In this document: one piece after another, positions 1 through 16,541 of the stretch | Layout of the letters: every line of letters starts with the position of its first letter | Position numbering within the stretch: position 1 is the first letter of the stretch | DNA from: Manis javanica | Taxonomy: Eukaryota; Chordata; Mammalia; Pholidota; Manidae | Assembly: GCF_040802235.1 (NCBI RefSeq) | Contig: NC_133166.1 | Span: forward strand, 114,962,991-115,026,990 | Length of the DNA: 64,000 nt | Reading direction: 5' to 3' | Translations under genes and position numbers: made by a program | The notes under the pieces: model-generated | What the model was told of the DNA's origin: nothing | Database searches by the model: none | Seen by the model: the letters and a program-made list of their open reading frames with translations, nothing else

Positions 1-253
1 ACAAGACTCGCATTTGGTGGCTGCAGCCCCTGCCTTGGTGACTGTGAGCACCTGTTGGAAGGACCTGTCCCCTTACACCTGTCTGGAGGCCAGAAGCAGG
101 GAAAGGGCCCCCTGTCTTGCCAAGCACAAAGGGGCCTGAGGTACCGAGGGTAAAACCGGGAGGGACTCCCAGGCAGCACTGGCCACAAGGCCAGGCAGCT
201 GTCCACCCTGCACCCTCCACCCCTTCCCCAGCCCATCCTGGGCCGACTCCCCC
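1..253 (-). other. LRFN4: LRFN4 3' untranslated region (partial)
   Basis: This is the sequence immediately downstream of the LRFN4 stop on the minus strand. No AATAAA or ATTAAA is visible on that strand before the window edge, so the 3' UTR probably continues outside. The long open frames here are GC-rich shadows of the coding exon. Confidence 0.7.
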
Positions 254-2769
254 TCACACCACACTCTCTTCCAGCCGCTCTGCACTGCCCCCCACTCCCC
301 GGCACCCCACCCCAAGTAGCCCCCCATGCACAGAGTGGCTCCGTCGTGTCCAGGCTCCTCCAAGGCGCCTGGCGTAGCCATAGCACCCACTGGCATCTCC
401 CAGGTCCAGGGAGCAGCTGCGCTGGGGGCGAGGAGGGGGGCTCCGAGGGGCATGGGTCTTGGGTGTGGGGCTGGGGCCTCCATTGGTCTGGGACTGGACA
501 TGGCTGAGCTTGAGGGGCAGGCGGCCATTCCCAGCCCGGCCCCGAACCAGCAAGGCCACAGTGAAGACCAGTAAGGCAGCCACGAGCACCCCCCCAACAG
601 CCACGGTCAGGGTCCCGCCCAGCACGTGGGCCTGCAGGGCATGGCACAGGGGTGTGGCTGGCAGTGTGGAGAAGTGAGCACAGCCCAGCAACCTGGTGGC
701 TGTGAGGTCAGAAGGCCCAGCGGTGGGGGACAGGGCCAGCAGGCAGAGGTCATAGTCGGCACCAGGGACCAGGTGCTTCAGCAGGAAGTGGTGGCTGGAG
801 GCTGGGACGATCCTGCAGGCAAGGGCAGGTGGTCAAAGTCCAGGCATCAGGGTCCAGGCCCCAGCCCCCACCCACAGAGCCTCAAAGTCCCCTTCACAGC
901 CCAGCCCTGCCATCCTCACTGTGTGCACCCAAGTCCCAGCTCTGAACACCTCCCTCCTCTAGGACCACATGGGCCTCATGCTCCCTCAAGAGGGCAGCGA
1001 TTAAGACAGGCATGCATGTTGGCACTGGAAACAGTGCAAGGGAACAAACAGGTGTGTGTGTTGACACACAGGCCCAGGGCAGGCTGAGGAGGCGGTGGAG
1101 AACCATATCAGAGCCAGAAATAACGTGCACGTGCAGCCCAGCCTATGGGCTTAAACGGACACCAACCACAGGAGGCCTGTGCTCAGCCACGCCTGGGAGA
1201 GCTTGCAGCCACAGCTCACCTCCCCCTGGTGCTGGACCCTCCCCTCCTGCTACAGCCCCGGCACAGCCCAGGCAGCTCAGGAGCTGAGGAGGGGAACATG
1301 GTAGTGCCCAGGGACAGAAAAGAAGCAGGACCTGCGGCCAAGCCTGGAGGGTGGGGTAGAGCTCAGAGGAGGGCAGCTAGGAGTGAAGTGGGGGCCTCAG
1401 GCCGCACAGTGTATCCTCACCGGTAGATGAGGGTCTCATCCTCGCTGCTGTTGTACTGGATTTGGAACATCCACACAGGGTCCGCTGGCCGCCCTGGGCC
1501 CCAGCTTACCAGCCCTGATGTTGCTGTTACCTCTGTCACCTGCACTGCTGGCTCGGACTCCAGCGACCCCTCGCCCTCGGCGGCGGTGCGGGCTGAGGCA
1601 GCAATGTCCGAGGGCCCCGGGCGGCCACCCTCAGCACTGCCGTTCCCACTGTGAGGCAAGGCCAGCACCCGTAACTCTACCCGGGCTGTGGCCTCTCCAG
1701 CAGGGTTGGTGGCAATACAGGTGTAGTCCCCTGCGTCCCCGGAGCCCGTCACCCCAATCTCCAGGGTCCCGTTGGGGAAAGCCCGGGCTCGGGAGGAGTT
1801 GCCAACCAGCCGGTCATCGGGGCCAACCCAGTGCATGGTGGGCACAGGGTCGCCAAGGGCCCGGCAGCGCAGTGTGGCCCGCTGGCCCTCCAGCACCCAG
1901 AGGCGCTGCGTGTGACGGGCAATGAGGGGTGGCTCACAGGAGAACTCGCCCTCGGGCACTGCCCAGAAGTAGCGGCCAGCCAGGCCTGGTGGGGAGGCGC
2001 AGGTCTCCAGGTCGTCAGGCCGTGCCAGCCGCCGCAGCCACAGCAGCTCACAGTTGCAGTGCAGGGGGTTCCCGCTGAAGCTCAGCACCAGGGGGGCAGG
2101 CGAGGCCTCTGCGTCACGCCCCCGGGAGAAGAGTGGGTCAGGCGCCAGCGTGGCCAGGCGGTTGGAGGTGAGGTCAAGGCGGGAGAGCTGGCTGAGCTGG
2201 GCAAAGGCGCCTGGGGGCAGTGCGTCGATGAGGTTGTGGTCCAGGTTGAGGGTGTGCAAGGCCGGCATGGCACCGATGCCGGCCCAGGGCACCTGCCGCA
2301 GGTTGTTATAGGACAGGTCTAGGTCCTCCAGGCTGTCCAGGAAGTCATCAAAGGCTCCTGGCGAAATTCGGCCCAGCTGGTTGCCACTGAGGATGAGGTG
2401 CTGCAGGTTGACGGGGCCCCGCAGGCTCCCAGCACCCAGCTCCACCAGCCTGTTGCCATCCAGGTGCAGGGAGCGCAAACTCTCCAGGTCCCCGAAGGCG
2501 CGGGCCCCGATTCGGGTGATGGCGTTTCGGGACAGTGTCAGGTCCACTAGCCCCGTCATGTTGCGGAAGTCTGGCGGCCCCAAGGCCTGGATGAAGTTGT
2601 CAGCCAGCCGCAGTTCCACTGTGCGCCGGTCCACGTTGGGTGGCACAAACAGCAGGCCTCGGTGGGCACAGAGGGTGCTGAGTGATTCAGACAGGTTCTG
2701 GCAGACGCAGGGCAGTGGGCAGGCGGCCGCTCCACTGGCCAGCAGCAGCAGGAGGAGCGGCGGTGCCAT
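254..2769 (-). CDS. LRFN4: LRFN4 (SALM3), leucine-rich repeat and fibronectin type III domain-containing protein 4; complete CDS in two exons
   Basis: Coding exons are 2769-1421 and 812-254. They join in phase (CG|G, an Arg codon) across a 608-bp intron with GT donor and AG acceptor. The product is 635 residues, the same as I know for the human protein. In order it shows a signal peptide (about 1-16), a Cys-rich LRRNT (CPLPCVC), about seven leucine-rich repeats, an LRRCT ([12 protein letters not shown]), an Ig I-set domain ([10 protein letters not shown]), a fibronectin III domain across the exon junction, and one membrane segment (about 514-538). The cytoplasmic tail ends in ESVV, a class I PDZ-binding motif. 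Family knowledge: SALM3 is a postsynaptic adhesion protein that binds LAR-type receptor phosphatases and induces presynaptic differentiation. The gene is nested antisense in a PC intron. The start is the first Met, ten bases inside the exon after a good acceptor. Very sure of identity. Confidence 0.97.
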
Positions 2770-2778
2770 GGCGGGCGC

Positions 2779-3150
2779 CTGTGGGAACGGGGCACCCAGG
2801 CACAGGTGGGGCTGGTGCAGGCGGCCGCTGCACCCAGGGCCAGAGGCCTCAGGGGCCCCTCTAGGGCTGAAGGAAGGCCGGGCCTGAGGGCCAGGCCCCC
2901 GAAGTAAAGGTCACATTTCCCAAGCAGGTAGGGGGAGACAGGCTCTAGGGACAAGGTGAGGCGTGAAGCAGGAAGCGGAGGTGGGCAGGAGAGCAGGGAG
3001 GGTCCCGGAACTTCCTTTTCCTGGTGGCTGCAGGAATCACCATACCCCCTATCCTCTTCGCCGCCTGGGAAGGAGCCCCCCAAACCTCTCCCGCGGCCCG
3101 TCGCCCCTCCTTCGCCAGCCCCGCGCGCTGTGCCCCGTGGCCCCCCTCAC
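2779..3150 (-). other. LRFN4: LRFN4 5' UTR intron
   Basis: On the minus strand a donor (CCAG|GTGAGG) lies at 3151/3150, and an acceptor (CCCACAG|GCGCCC) lies at 2779/2778, ten bases before the start codon. This implies a non-coding first exon ending at 3151. The exon start was not determined. Confidence 0.65.
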
Positions 3151-3340
3151 CTGGCGTCCGTAGCTCAGGGGGCGCGGGCCGGCCTCCCAGAGGGCCCGGC
3201 CGGCCCCTGCCGACTCCAGGCGGCTCTCCCGCGGGGGCGAGGCCCGGGGCTGACCGGCCGCCAGCGGCGTGCCCTCCGGCCCATGGCTCTCGGGCCCGCG
3301 GCCCCGGCTCACTCGGTTCTCGGCACCTTTTCCCGGCGCT

Positions 3341-3378
<38 letters not shown>

Positions 3379-4420
3379 CAGGCAGGCGGGTGCGCGCTAG
3401 CGAGCACGCGCTCCGCGGACACGCACGTGGAGGGCGGACGGGAGGGGCGCGCAGGGATCCACCCGGGCCGGCTCCCGAGGTCACGGGGACACGCGGCTAC
3501 TGCAGCGCCCACGGGTGGCTCCCGGTCACGCCTGAGGCCCGGGCCGGCGCGGGCCCGCCGCGCAGTCCCCCGGCGCTGCCGCAGCGCACTCACCCTGGCA
3601 CAGGCGCGCGCGCCCCCGGCCACCCTGGCGCCCCAGCATCCTGCACCGTACGGGCTCCTGCCGCCGTTGCGCGGACCGTCACTCTGCAGACAGCCAGACA
3701 AAGCACCAGCTCGCGGGCCCTTTCACCATCTCTCCGAGACGCAAGTCTTTGTCACATGTCGCTGGGCACACTCCCCAACACACCCACACACGCCCACTCG
3801 TACGTCCCCGCACCCATAGGCAGGGCCGGACGCAAACCAGCCGTTGCCGGGACCCTCGCATTCACAGACACACGCTGAAGGTCATAACCGCTCTGCATCA
3901 CCGAGTCACGTGGAGGGTCCCCAACCGGCACGGGGCCTGCGGAGGGTGGGGGCTGGGGCGACGCCCCCGGTAGGCCCGCTGCAGGGTGAGACCCAGAGGG
4001 CTCGGCCTCCGGGCTGGCGCCCCGCCCCCGCGCACACCCCTCCCTCTCCGCCGGCTTTCCGCCCCTCTCCGCCCCGCCCGCGCTCTGGAGCCAACCGGCC
4101 TCCGCTTCCGGCCCGATTGGTCTGCGCCGCGCGGTTTCCCGGCAGGCAGGCGGCGGCACTGTTTGAAGCAGCGCGTCGGTGCACCTCGCCCGCTGGCAGC
4201 TCCCCTCCCTTTCTGCCCGTGTGGCCCGTTTCCTTGGGGAAGCGGCGGGAGGGGCTCGGCTCGACCGAGAAAGGGCTCCCGTGGTTTGTGTGTCGGGGGC
4301 GGGTGGAGTGGTTGCCTTACTGCCTCCGTGAGCCGGGTTTTGCGTGGGAGCGCCGAGGGCTTGGAACCCGGTCGGGCACCCTGGTCCATCGTGACCCGCC
4401 CGGTTGGGAAACTGGGAGCC
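3050..4420. promoter_or_regulatory. CpG island, LRFN4 promoter region within PC
   Basis: This is a dense run of CpG and GC-rich sequence covering the inferred non-coding first exon of LRFN4 (minus strand, donor at 3151). It lacks an obvious TATA box. It contains a (CGG)10 tract. Two open frames of about 285 codons on the plus strand reflect lack of stops in GC-rich DNA and are not annotated. The island lies in a PC intron, so it could also serve a PC-internal promoter; I see no evidence for that. Confidence 0.75.
3346..3375. repeat. (CGG)10 trinucleotide repeat
   Basis: Ten uninterrupted CGG units are followed by CGA. On the LRFN4 strand the repeat reads CCG. It sits about 195 bp upstream of the first-exon donor, so it is either in the LRFN4 5' UTR or just upstream of the transcription start. 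Confidence 0.95.
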
Positions 4421-6680
4421 TCCACCTTGTTCGGGTTATTTTCTAGTCTTCCGCTGGACCCCTTTCCTCCTCTCCAGACCTTCCTAGGGGCTGGGTGGGG
4501 TGGGAACTCAGGGAACAGAGAACTCTGACCCTGCCTGGTACAGCAGGCAACCTTGAGCAAGTTATTTAACAACGAAAACAGTTTTCTCCTGCCGAGTGCT
4601 AGTGGTGTGTACTTAGGCACTTCGTGGGGGCGAGAAGAGAGGAAATGCTCACCCTCAGGACAGCTGGAAGCGATTTTTACCGTTGCTCTTTCCCGGGCTT
4701 GAGCTGGCCCGTGTGTAAAATGAAAGCACTGGTGTCTAGTCCAGCTCAACTCCGGTGCTCTGTGGTAGCAGACATTTCTTTGTTCTCTTCTCCCCATCAA
4801 AAATGTTTTCATTCACTGCAAACATGCATGCTTACTGGCATCCATCTTGAGCTGCCCTGTGGTGGGAGATTGGGCACATTGGGAACCAGATGGGCCTGGT
4901 TTCTGCCTCCATGGATCTTACAGCACAGAGGGGATGACAGAGCCTTTCACCATTACAGAGGAAAAGGGACCTTTGTAAAGAGAAATGCAGGTGGGACACG
5001 GAAGCCTCTGAGGCTCCTTCTCACCCCTCTGTGCTTCTAGATTCTTTAAGTGGCTTAATTGGTGTTCTTTCAAATGCCATGCCTAGGTCCAGTTGAAATG
5101 TCCCCATCTGCTTAGGAGGGGTAAGAGCTAGTCTCAGGGACAGGAAGGCAGACCTGTCACTGGACAGGCGCAAGGCCACGTTGGCAGTGACCACCTGTGG
5201 GACACTGGTGGGGAAGGCACCCTCCTACCCCCCGCAGCCAGGGCTCCAGGTTATAAGAGCACTAGGGGGACATGTAGGAGCTCAGAGGAGCAACAGGACC
5301 CAGCAGCACATGCTAGGACTGGAGTCCCTACTAAGTACCCACAGAGATCACGAATGGGTGACATGTGGAGATGCACAGGCACACTGGAAACCCAGCCATG
5401 TGACCTCAGTCATGGGACACCCCACAGCACTGGCTCCCTGGCCCCCTTGTGGCCTCTATGTTGGACTTGCTCTGCCCCAGCTTCATGCCGTCATGAAGCT
5501 ATTCAGTGAGCAGAACTGAGGGCCCCTGTGCACAGAGCACATGGACACAGGCCCCTCAGACAGCACCCCTGCCCCCATAGCCCTCCCATGGGTAAGGAAT
5601 GCGGGCAAGCAACAAATAATGAGGCCGCTCACCGGGTGTGTGCGGCCCTGATGTGAGGGTGGAAGGTGAGGTCAGAGAAGGCCTCTGAGTTTAGACTCCC
5701 AGGAAGAGCTTGCCAAACAGGTGCAAAGGTGTGGATATATGAAAGCACAAGGCAAGTGTGGTGGGTGGCCATGAGGAGGGAGCCTGGCAGGAGGCACGCC
5801 TCGAGACAGTGGGTCATAGCGCCTAGAGGTGGCCACGGTGGAATGATCTGGCTTGCCTAGTGGTGAGGAGGAGCCGGGGGTGATGGCATATAGGTTTTGT
5901 GACAGGGCAGACGGTGAGGCACCCAGCACAAGGCAGAGGGCCAGGTAAGAGGCTGTTTTGGATTTGAGCTTGTGTAAGGGCCACACAAGGAAAGGTGGTC
6001 AAAAGGCATTTTGACATTAGGGTCTTGGCTCTGGAGCTGGAGGCCCAGGACAAGGCCACCTGGGAGAGGGTTGTGTGAGGACAGGCCCAGTGACAGCCTT
6101 AAGAACTCCATCCTGCAGGGGTGCTAGGCGCCTCCAGCGGGGACTGGGGCGGGGGAGGAGGGCAAGAGGTCTTGGAAACCCAGGGAGAAAGTGTTCAGTG
6201 GGAGCTGTTAGCAAGAAAAAGGTGGGGGAGTGCCCCCTGGACTCAGCTGTGGTGAGGGGCCGTAGTGAGACCCGCAGAGCGCGGCGTGTGTGTGTGGAGG
6301 GCAGGAAGGTGGCCCAAGGTTGAGAGCCCTTCAAGAAGAGTAGTGGGAGAGCAGGAGGTGGCTGCTCGCCCTGCGTGGCACAGGCCACGTGGAGGGGAGG
6401 AGGTGCTGGTTTCTGCCTCTGAGGAAGGAGGAGGGTAGAATTCAGCACTTTCTCTGGACTGAGCAGGAGAGGGAAGTGAGCTCAGCCCCTTGACGGCTTG
6501 GGGGACTCAGCCCGAAGGGGGGTGAAGAGATGGGGAACGCCTCTGCAGGGAGGCCTGGGACTGTAGCTAGCTTTAATGGGGATCTTGGGAAGCAGTGCCG
6601 GCCTGGGGGGCACCTTCAGCCTCTTCTTTCCGTGGCTGTGCCATGTGGTGACAACCCCCCCACCCACCTCTGTCCTGCAG
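4421..6680 (+). other. PC: PC intron, no gene seen
   Basis: This is intron sequence of PC on the plus strand. I see no coding exon. A MIR-like scrap lies near 4530-4590, and the stretch from about 5600 to 6450 has the wording of an old L2 element; both calls are tentative. Confidence 0.5.
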
Positions 6681-11108
<4,428 letters not shown>

Positions 11109-11490
11109 TTTTGCCATAGACTCACAGCCTGGCCATCCCCACCTCAAGCCTTCAAAAGGCACTGCGCTGCCAGGGCAGGCCCAGGCCAGCCAGTGCCCGA
11201 GGGCAGAAAAGCCTGGCTCTGGAGCTTCTGTTCTCTGCTTGTGGCAGGGCACTGCCTGTGGTGGCCCATTATTTCCTCCAGCCACTTGTCTTTTCTCTGC
11301 TGGTGGACAGTCGCTCACATATTCATCTCTTGCCAAATAAGGGTTCTCTCCTTGCTGGAGACTCTAGGTGGTGGCACAGGTGGGCCTGGGACCCAGGGGA
11401 GCAGGTTTAGGGGTCCTACCTCTTGGGGGGAGACCTCAGCCACAGGTCCTGAGAACTTTGCTCAATAAAACTGGCTTTCTCCCCTGCCCT
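11109..11490 (+). terminator. PC: PC 3' UTR and poly(A) signal
   Basis: The 3' UTR follows the TGA at 11106-11108. A canonical AATAAA lies at 11464-11469, so cleavage is expected near 11485. The UTR is about 375 nt. Confidence 0.85.
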
Positions 11491-13234
11491 CCATGCTGGG
11501 TCCTGTGCAGCCCCCCATGCGCACCACTCAGCAGAGGGGCAGGGCTGCCTCCTGGAGCCCCCTGGCGGGTGGGGGCAGGTCAGCTGTATCTACCTCCTTC
11601 GAGGGTAATGACAACAGTGGGCTTGGTTTAAGCCACTGAGTGCCTGCTGCATGTACATCCTAAACATCCTAAACTTCTTACCTAGTTAGAGCTGGGTGGG
11701 GGTTGGAGATTAAACACTTAATATCTATTAACTTGGGAAATCAAATTTCACCCTTTTTATGACTCAGAAGTGGAGTCACAGGAACGTTAACTTGTCGCAG
11801 GTCCCACAGTCAGTAAGAGGCAGAGAAGATTCAAGCCCAGGCTGTCAACGGACTCCTCCCCTGCTGCTTTACTCCGTAGACCCAGGGCCAACCGCCCGCC
11901 CTGTCAGCTCAGGACTGGAAGCAAACAAGCACCGCTTTCCGGGGGGTGGATCCGGCTCGGGTGTGGGGGTTCTGGTGAACAGTCAGGAGCGCCGTACTAA
12001 GAGACCTGGGATCTAACCCCACCTGCATCCCACAGCCAGCCCTTGAGAAAATCCTAAACCTGAGCCACAGTTCCTCACTGCAGGGTGAGCAGCAACCCTG
12101 CCTGCACGGCGGCACCGCTGACCACCCCTACATGCCCAAGGTGGGCACAGAGAGTGAAGCTGGGGGGGGGGTCTAGGCAGTTCCCAGCAGGGGTTGTGAG
12201 GGAGAGGTAAAGCCCAGGGAACCAGGCAGGCAGCACCTCACCAGCGTGCTGCCAGGCCAGTGCTCTTGAGGCGCCACAGCCCAATCTTTTGAGTGAGTCA
12301 AAGACCCCAAATGTACCTTCTGAAACAGGCCCATGCTCACCCCTCTGCCTCCCTGACATCTTCTGAACAGGCTGGGGACCAAGAAGGCACTCTGGCAAGG
12401 CAGGTATGGGGCTGTCATGATGCCCTTTACATCGAGGTGAGTGTGGCTTAGTCACAGCCAACTGGGGTGCCAGGGGGAGTGACTGCACTTCTGTTTCCTT
12501 CCCCTGGCCTGAGGGAAGGGTCTTGGGACAACCTCCTGAGCCTGGAATGGCACCTGAAGGGATAATATCCTTTTAAGAATTTTTTAAAAAACTGTCCCAG
12601 GGCAGGGATGAGAACATGAGAACCATTCTAAAAACAAGGAAAAAGTGAACACTAGCAGGTCCTAAGAAAGAAGCCCGGGTTAGTGTTGCCTGGCAGGATG
12701 GTGGCTTCCAGGACTGCAGCCTTTTTTTCTGGGTCCCTCTGTGACCAGACAAGCAACAAAGTAGCAGAGGTCCGAGGTGGAGAGAGCCAGAAAAGCTACT
12801 CACAGGTGATAGGGCTCGTTCCTCTACCATTTGGGACCTGTTTCCTCTTGTGTAATGTGAGGCTGGTAGGCTTTGGGGAAGATCCTGGTGGAAGCCCCAT
12901 CACGGACACCCTCTCAGAGGACACAGGCTGGAGGCTCCATCACTAGCGTCAGAGCCCTAGGTCCCTCTCCCCGGTCCCGGCAGCCAAGGCACAGGCCCCA
13001 GGAGGAGCTGGGCCTACACCTGGTACCTGTGCTGGTACTGGGGGCCTGGCTCAGGGAAGAGGAAGCTACATACGCAAGGCAGCCAGCGGCCCCATCCTGC
13101 CCCCAGCTCCAGGGAACTGTGCCTACCAGACTGACTGACCTGCCCAGAGGTCAATGCTCCAAGTAGCAGAGACAGGTGGTGGCTGTCTCCCAAGACCTGC
13201 CACAGACTGATGCCCAAAGATGCAAAGCCATGTT
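11491..13234. other. PC-RCE1 convergent intergenic region
   Basis: The region separates the 3' ends of two convergent genes. I see no coding exon. A minus-oriented MIR-like sequence lies at about 11759-11890 and a plus-oriented one at about 11985-12110. The rest shows nothing I can name. Confidence 0.6.
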
Positions 13235-13675
13235 ACCCAAGTTAAATTTCTTTAATATCTCAATACAAAGTCCTGACGCAAAAAGACAATGAGAAAACCC
13301 TGGGAAGTTGGGGGGAGGGATTTTGTAAATTCCAACCCCTCCCCTATTCCGTGAGCAGCTTTTTAGAGGCAGAGGGGGCAGTGGAGCCCAGAAAAGCAGC
13401 AGTCCAAAGTGAGGAACGGAGTGCACGCTCCGGGGACCTGCCCCTCGTCTCCTCACTACCAGCTGCTGCTCAACCGCCTTTCAGCGGGGGCTGCACCCTT
13501 TGGATATCTGCTCCTTTCTCTTGGTCCCTGGGATTCAACTAGCTCTGGCTTCAATCCCCTACAAAAATTCCTGAGATCTCGGGGACTCCAGCTAGCTCCT
13601 CCCATGCAGTACCCTTTGATGGGGAGGGGCTGGGGAGCCCATGAGAGTTCATAGGTGCATTTACAGGAATGTGGG
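13235..13675 (-). terminator. RCE1: RCE1 3' UTR with ATTAAA poly(A) signal
   Basis: Downstream of the RCE1 stop on the minus strand the only hexamer seen is the common variant ATTAAA (plus-strand 13251-13256). Cleavage is expected near 13235, giving a UTR of about 440 nt. Confidence 0.7.
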
Positions 13676-16327
13676 TCAGGAGCACAGGGGAGCCTCTGAG
13701 TCCCCTGCCTGCTCCAAAAGCACACAAAGGGGAAGACTGCCGTAGAGCTTGGGGTCCGTGAGGGGCTGGAGCAGAAGCAGAAAGAGTCCCACACCCAGAG
13801 CATAGCCTGCCAGCAGGGGCCGCCTTTGTGGATGCTCCAAGGCCGCGCACACGGCAGGGAAGCCCATGTAATTGCAGAAGGAGTGGCAGAGAACTGGCCC
13901 AATCAGGTGTCCTGGGAGGGGAGACAAAAGCAGCTCCTGGAGCAGCCTTCCAGGGCTCAGGACCCTCATCCCCTGCAACAGATCAATGACCCACCCATTC
14001 ACCCACACACCACGGCCTCTGCCCCCTTCCACCTCTTGGACCTCTCCCGGCCGAGGGCCCTACCCTAGCTCAGTCGGCCTCTGGGACTGCAGCAGAAGAA
14101 ACCTGTCACTCCTACAACACTCACAGCATTCCCATTCTCCCACCCAGTCCTGTGGGCCCTAGCCCTCGAGCACCCATGAGAGACTGAGGACCAACCTGTG
14201 CGGATGAAGAGGAAAGCAGTGTAGGCACCGAAGACGGCTGTGTAGGAGAACTGGAACGCTGGAGACGGGGAGGCCGCGAGTGACCACACCTGTATGCCCT
14301 TCCTGTCCCAGTACTGCACATCCATCAGCCAAAGACATCCCCTTCCCTCTGGGGGCAGTGGCTGCCTGCCCCAGTACCTACGGTACCTACGGCTGTCCCT
14401 GGTCAAAGGCCCCTCCAATACTATCACCCTCTCCCAGTTCTTCCTCCAGAGCAGCTACCAGGGACACCCTCACATTCCCTACCCAAGATTCCCCAGGAAA
14501 GCTCTCTAGGACTCACCTGCAGACAAGAAGATGCTCCCCACACTGCTCTGGCGGAAACGAAGCTGCTCAAAAATGTGGTGAAAATGGGCTGGGAGGAAGT
14601 TGAAAACCACGTCACATTCCTCCCAGCCTGCCCCATTGGCCCTTTTCTTAGCCCAAGCCCCGTTTTCTGCTCTCATGCTGGGAACATCTCAACAGAACCA
14701 GGTTGGACAGACTCACCAACTCCAAAGAAGAGTGGACAGGTGAACACAGCAGGGCCCAGGCCTGTGCACGGTGCTAACATGGGCAGCATGCAAGCCCGGA
14801 ACACCAGCTCCTCTGTCAGGGGTGCAATCACTTGGTTCCGCAGCCAGCGCATGTCCGTGAGGCAGTGGGCCCAGGAGCGAGGGGCTGGGGAAGATTCAGG
14901 ACAAGCAACAGTGAACTAGTTGTTGAACAGAAATCCTAGCGACTCCAAGGACCCCTCTCCCACAACCGTCCCTGGGCAAACTCGGGCTAGGCATCAAAAC
15001 TCCTGAAAATAGGAAAGGGATGAGCTATGTTCACCAGACCCAGTACAAAGCAATGTCTCAAGAGCAGAAAGGGAAGGTGGAGTATCCTGGTGGTATATTA
15101 GAAAAATCAAAATTTGCCCAAGACCAGCTCTAGTTTGAGGAAGCCAAAGATTAGGGCAAGCAGGGGACAATGTTCTCTAGTCCACACAAAATACTGCTGG
15201 GGTTCCTAGGGGCCTCCTTGGACATCAGAAACTAACTTTTACATGCCACGCACTGTATGTTCCCATTTTAGTGATGACAAAAAAAGAACATCTCACATCT
15301 TGTATCCAGATCCCACCATAAGCCCAAGGATTCCCTTTCCTGGTTGTCCTGAACCGTCTGTGCCTACTTTCCCCCCCCACAGCCCTGAGGACTCACCTAA
15401 GACAACCTTCAACCCATCTGCTAGGTCACAGGGGCAATCCATAGAGAGCTGCATCAGTGGGCCTAAGAAAAGGATCTGGGGACAGGAAAACAAACCAAAG
15501 GAAAGGTTTAAACCATAATCCACTGCCCTTGCCCAGCCATGGTTTCATGAGATTTCAAGCTGTGTGTTCTCAGCCAGGATTTCCCACACATGCATACACA
15601 AGGGCCCAAGGGCCATCTCACAATTACCGTCTCCCATCCGTCAAAAGCTGGACACAATGATAAGAAACCAAGCCTTGCAAAAGGCCGTCATGCTAATAAT
15701 AAAAGAGGAGGAAGGTAAGTACTCACCATGGTCAGCAGTAGGGGCAGCAGCGCTGCTGGGAAAATGCCCTCCAGCCTGAAGCCCATCAAGGTGAACAGGG
15801 ATGTGCCTGGCTGAGCCACAGGAAAGGGGGCATCAGTCTCGCTCCCTTCTCCAAGGACCCTGAGCTCTCCGACCCGTTACCCTCTGCCCCGCCTCCTCCG
15901 CACCTGGATGCCTGTGAGTTCCCTCCAGAGCAGCACGCAGAGGGGCGAGAGGCTGGACACCACCAGGACACTGGTGAAACGCCGCTTGATGACGGCAGGG
16001 TGGTCCCTACGGAAAGGGCAGTGAGCGCAGGGGGCCTCCGGCGGCCGCAGGACAGCGCGCCCCGCCCTCTGTGTGCCCCGACGCCACCCGCAGTCCCGCC
16101 TGGCGGGGGCGCGGGTTGCGGCCGCGCGCGCAACTCCCGCACCTGGGTAGCTCGCTCTTCCAGACGTAGAGGCTGCCCACGTAGGAGCAGGCGAGGCTGA
16201 GGCAGGAGAACACGGACACCCAGCAGCACAGTCCGGGGCCCGGGCCGCCGAGAGCTGTCGACTCGGGCTGCCGCTCCGGCCGCGACACCGACAGCAGGCG
16301 CAGCCCGTCCCCGCCCAGCGCCGCCAT
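13676..16327 (-). CDS. RCE1: RCE1, CAAX-prenyl protease 2 (Ras-converting enzyme 1); complete CDS in eight exons
   Basis: Integral ER-membrane endopeptidase that removes the last three residues (aaX) of prenylated CAAX proteins such as Ras, after farnesylation and before carboxyl methylation. Minus-strand exons: 16327-16143, 16006-15904, 15810-15727, 15475-15397, 14884-14717, 14588-14517, 14258-14196, 13911-13676. They total 990 bp, 329 residues plus stop, equal to the human protein, with consistent phases and GT-AG introns. The ABI/CPBP family motifs are all present: EExxxR (TEELVFR, Glu175-Glu176...Arg180), FFxxxxH (Phe203-Phe204...His208) and HxxxN (His261...Asn265). Several hydrophobic membrane segments are visible. 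The start is the first Met in the exon, inside a CpG island. It is head-to-tail behind TOPOVIBL and convergent with PC. Very sure. Confidence 0.98.
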
Positions 16328-16480
16328 CGCGCCCGGCCCCGCGGCGCGCAGCAGTGACGCGACCCAGCCGCCTCTCGGCCTGCGCCTGCCGGAAGCCCGT
16401 GGCGTCATATGGCGGCGCGGACCCCCGGCCCCGCCCCAGACACTGAAGCAGACTGGGCGCGCGTGGAGCAGGTTTATTGA
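15880..16480 (-). promoter_or_regulatory. RCE1: CpG island at the RCE1 5' end
   Basis: A CpG-rich block covers RCE1 exons 1 and 2 and the short space up to the poly(A) signal of TOPOVIBL at 16478-16473. No TATA box is evident. The RCE1 promoter must lie in or overlap the end of the upstream gene, because only about 145 bp separate that signal from the RCE1 start codon. Confidence 0.75.
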
Positions 16481-16541
16481 CTCGCAGACAATGCAACTCC
16501 CGCTACCGCGGGGCTGGCATGGACGCACGGGGAAGCCGGGC
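16473..16541 (-). terminator. C11orf80: C11orf80/TOPOVIBL 3' UTR and AATAAA signal
   Basis: The stop codon is at 16544-16542 on the minus strand. The AATAAA hexamer (plus-strand TTTATT at 16473-16478) lies only about 65 nt further on. The 3' UTR is therefore very short, about 80-90 nt including the cleavage distance. Confidence 0.8.

Noticed and set aside
73..597. 174-codon minus-strand frame beside LRFN4
   Set aside because: It overlaps the second LRFN4 coding exon in another frame. The true frame ends at 254 and carries the membrane segment and PDZ motif.
2956..3878. Two plus-strand open frames of about 285 codons
   Set aside because: They lie in a CpG island where stops are rare. Composition is Arg/Pro/Ala-rich, includes the CGG run and shows no domain.
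5181..5519. 112-codon plus-strand frame in the PC intron
   Set aside because: No splice signals, no domain, and no similarity to PC. Likely chance.
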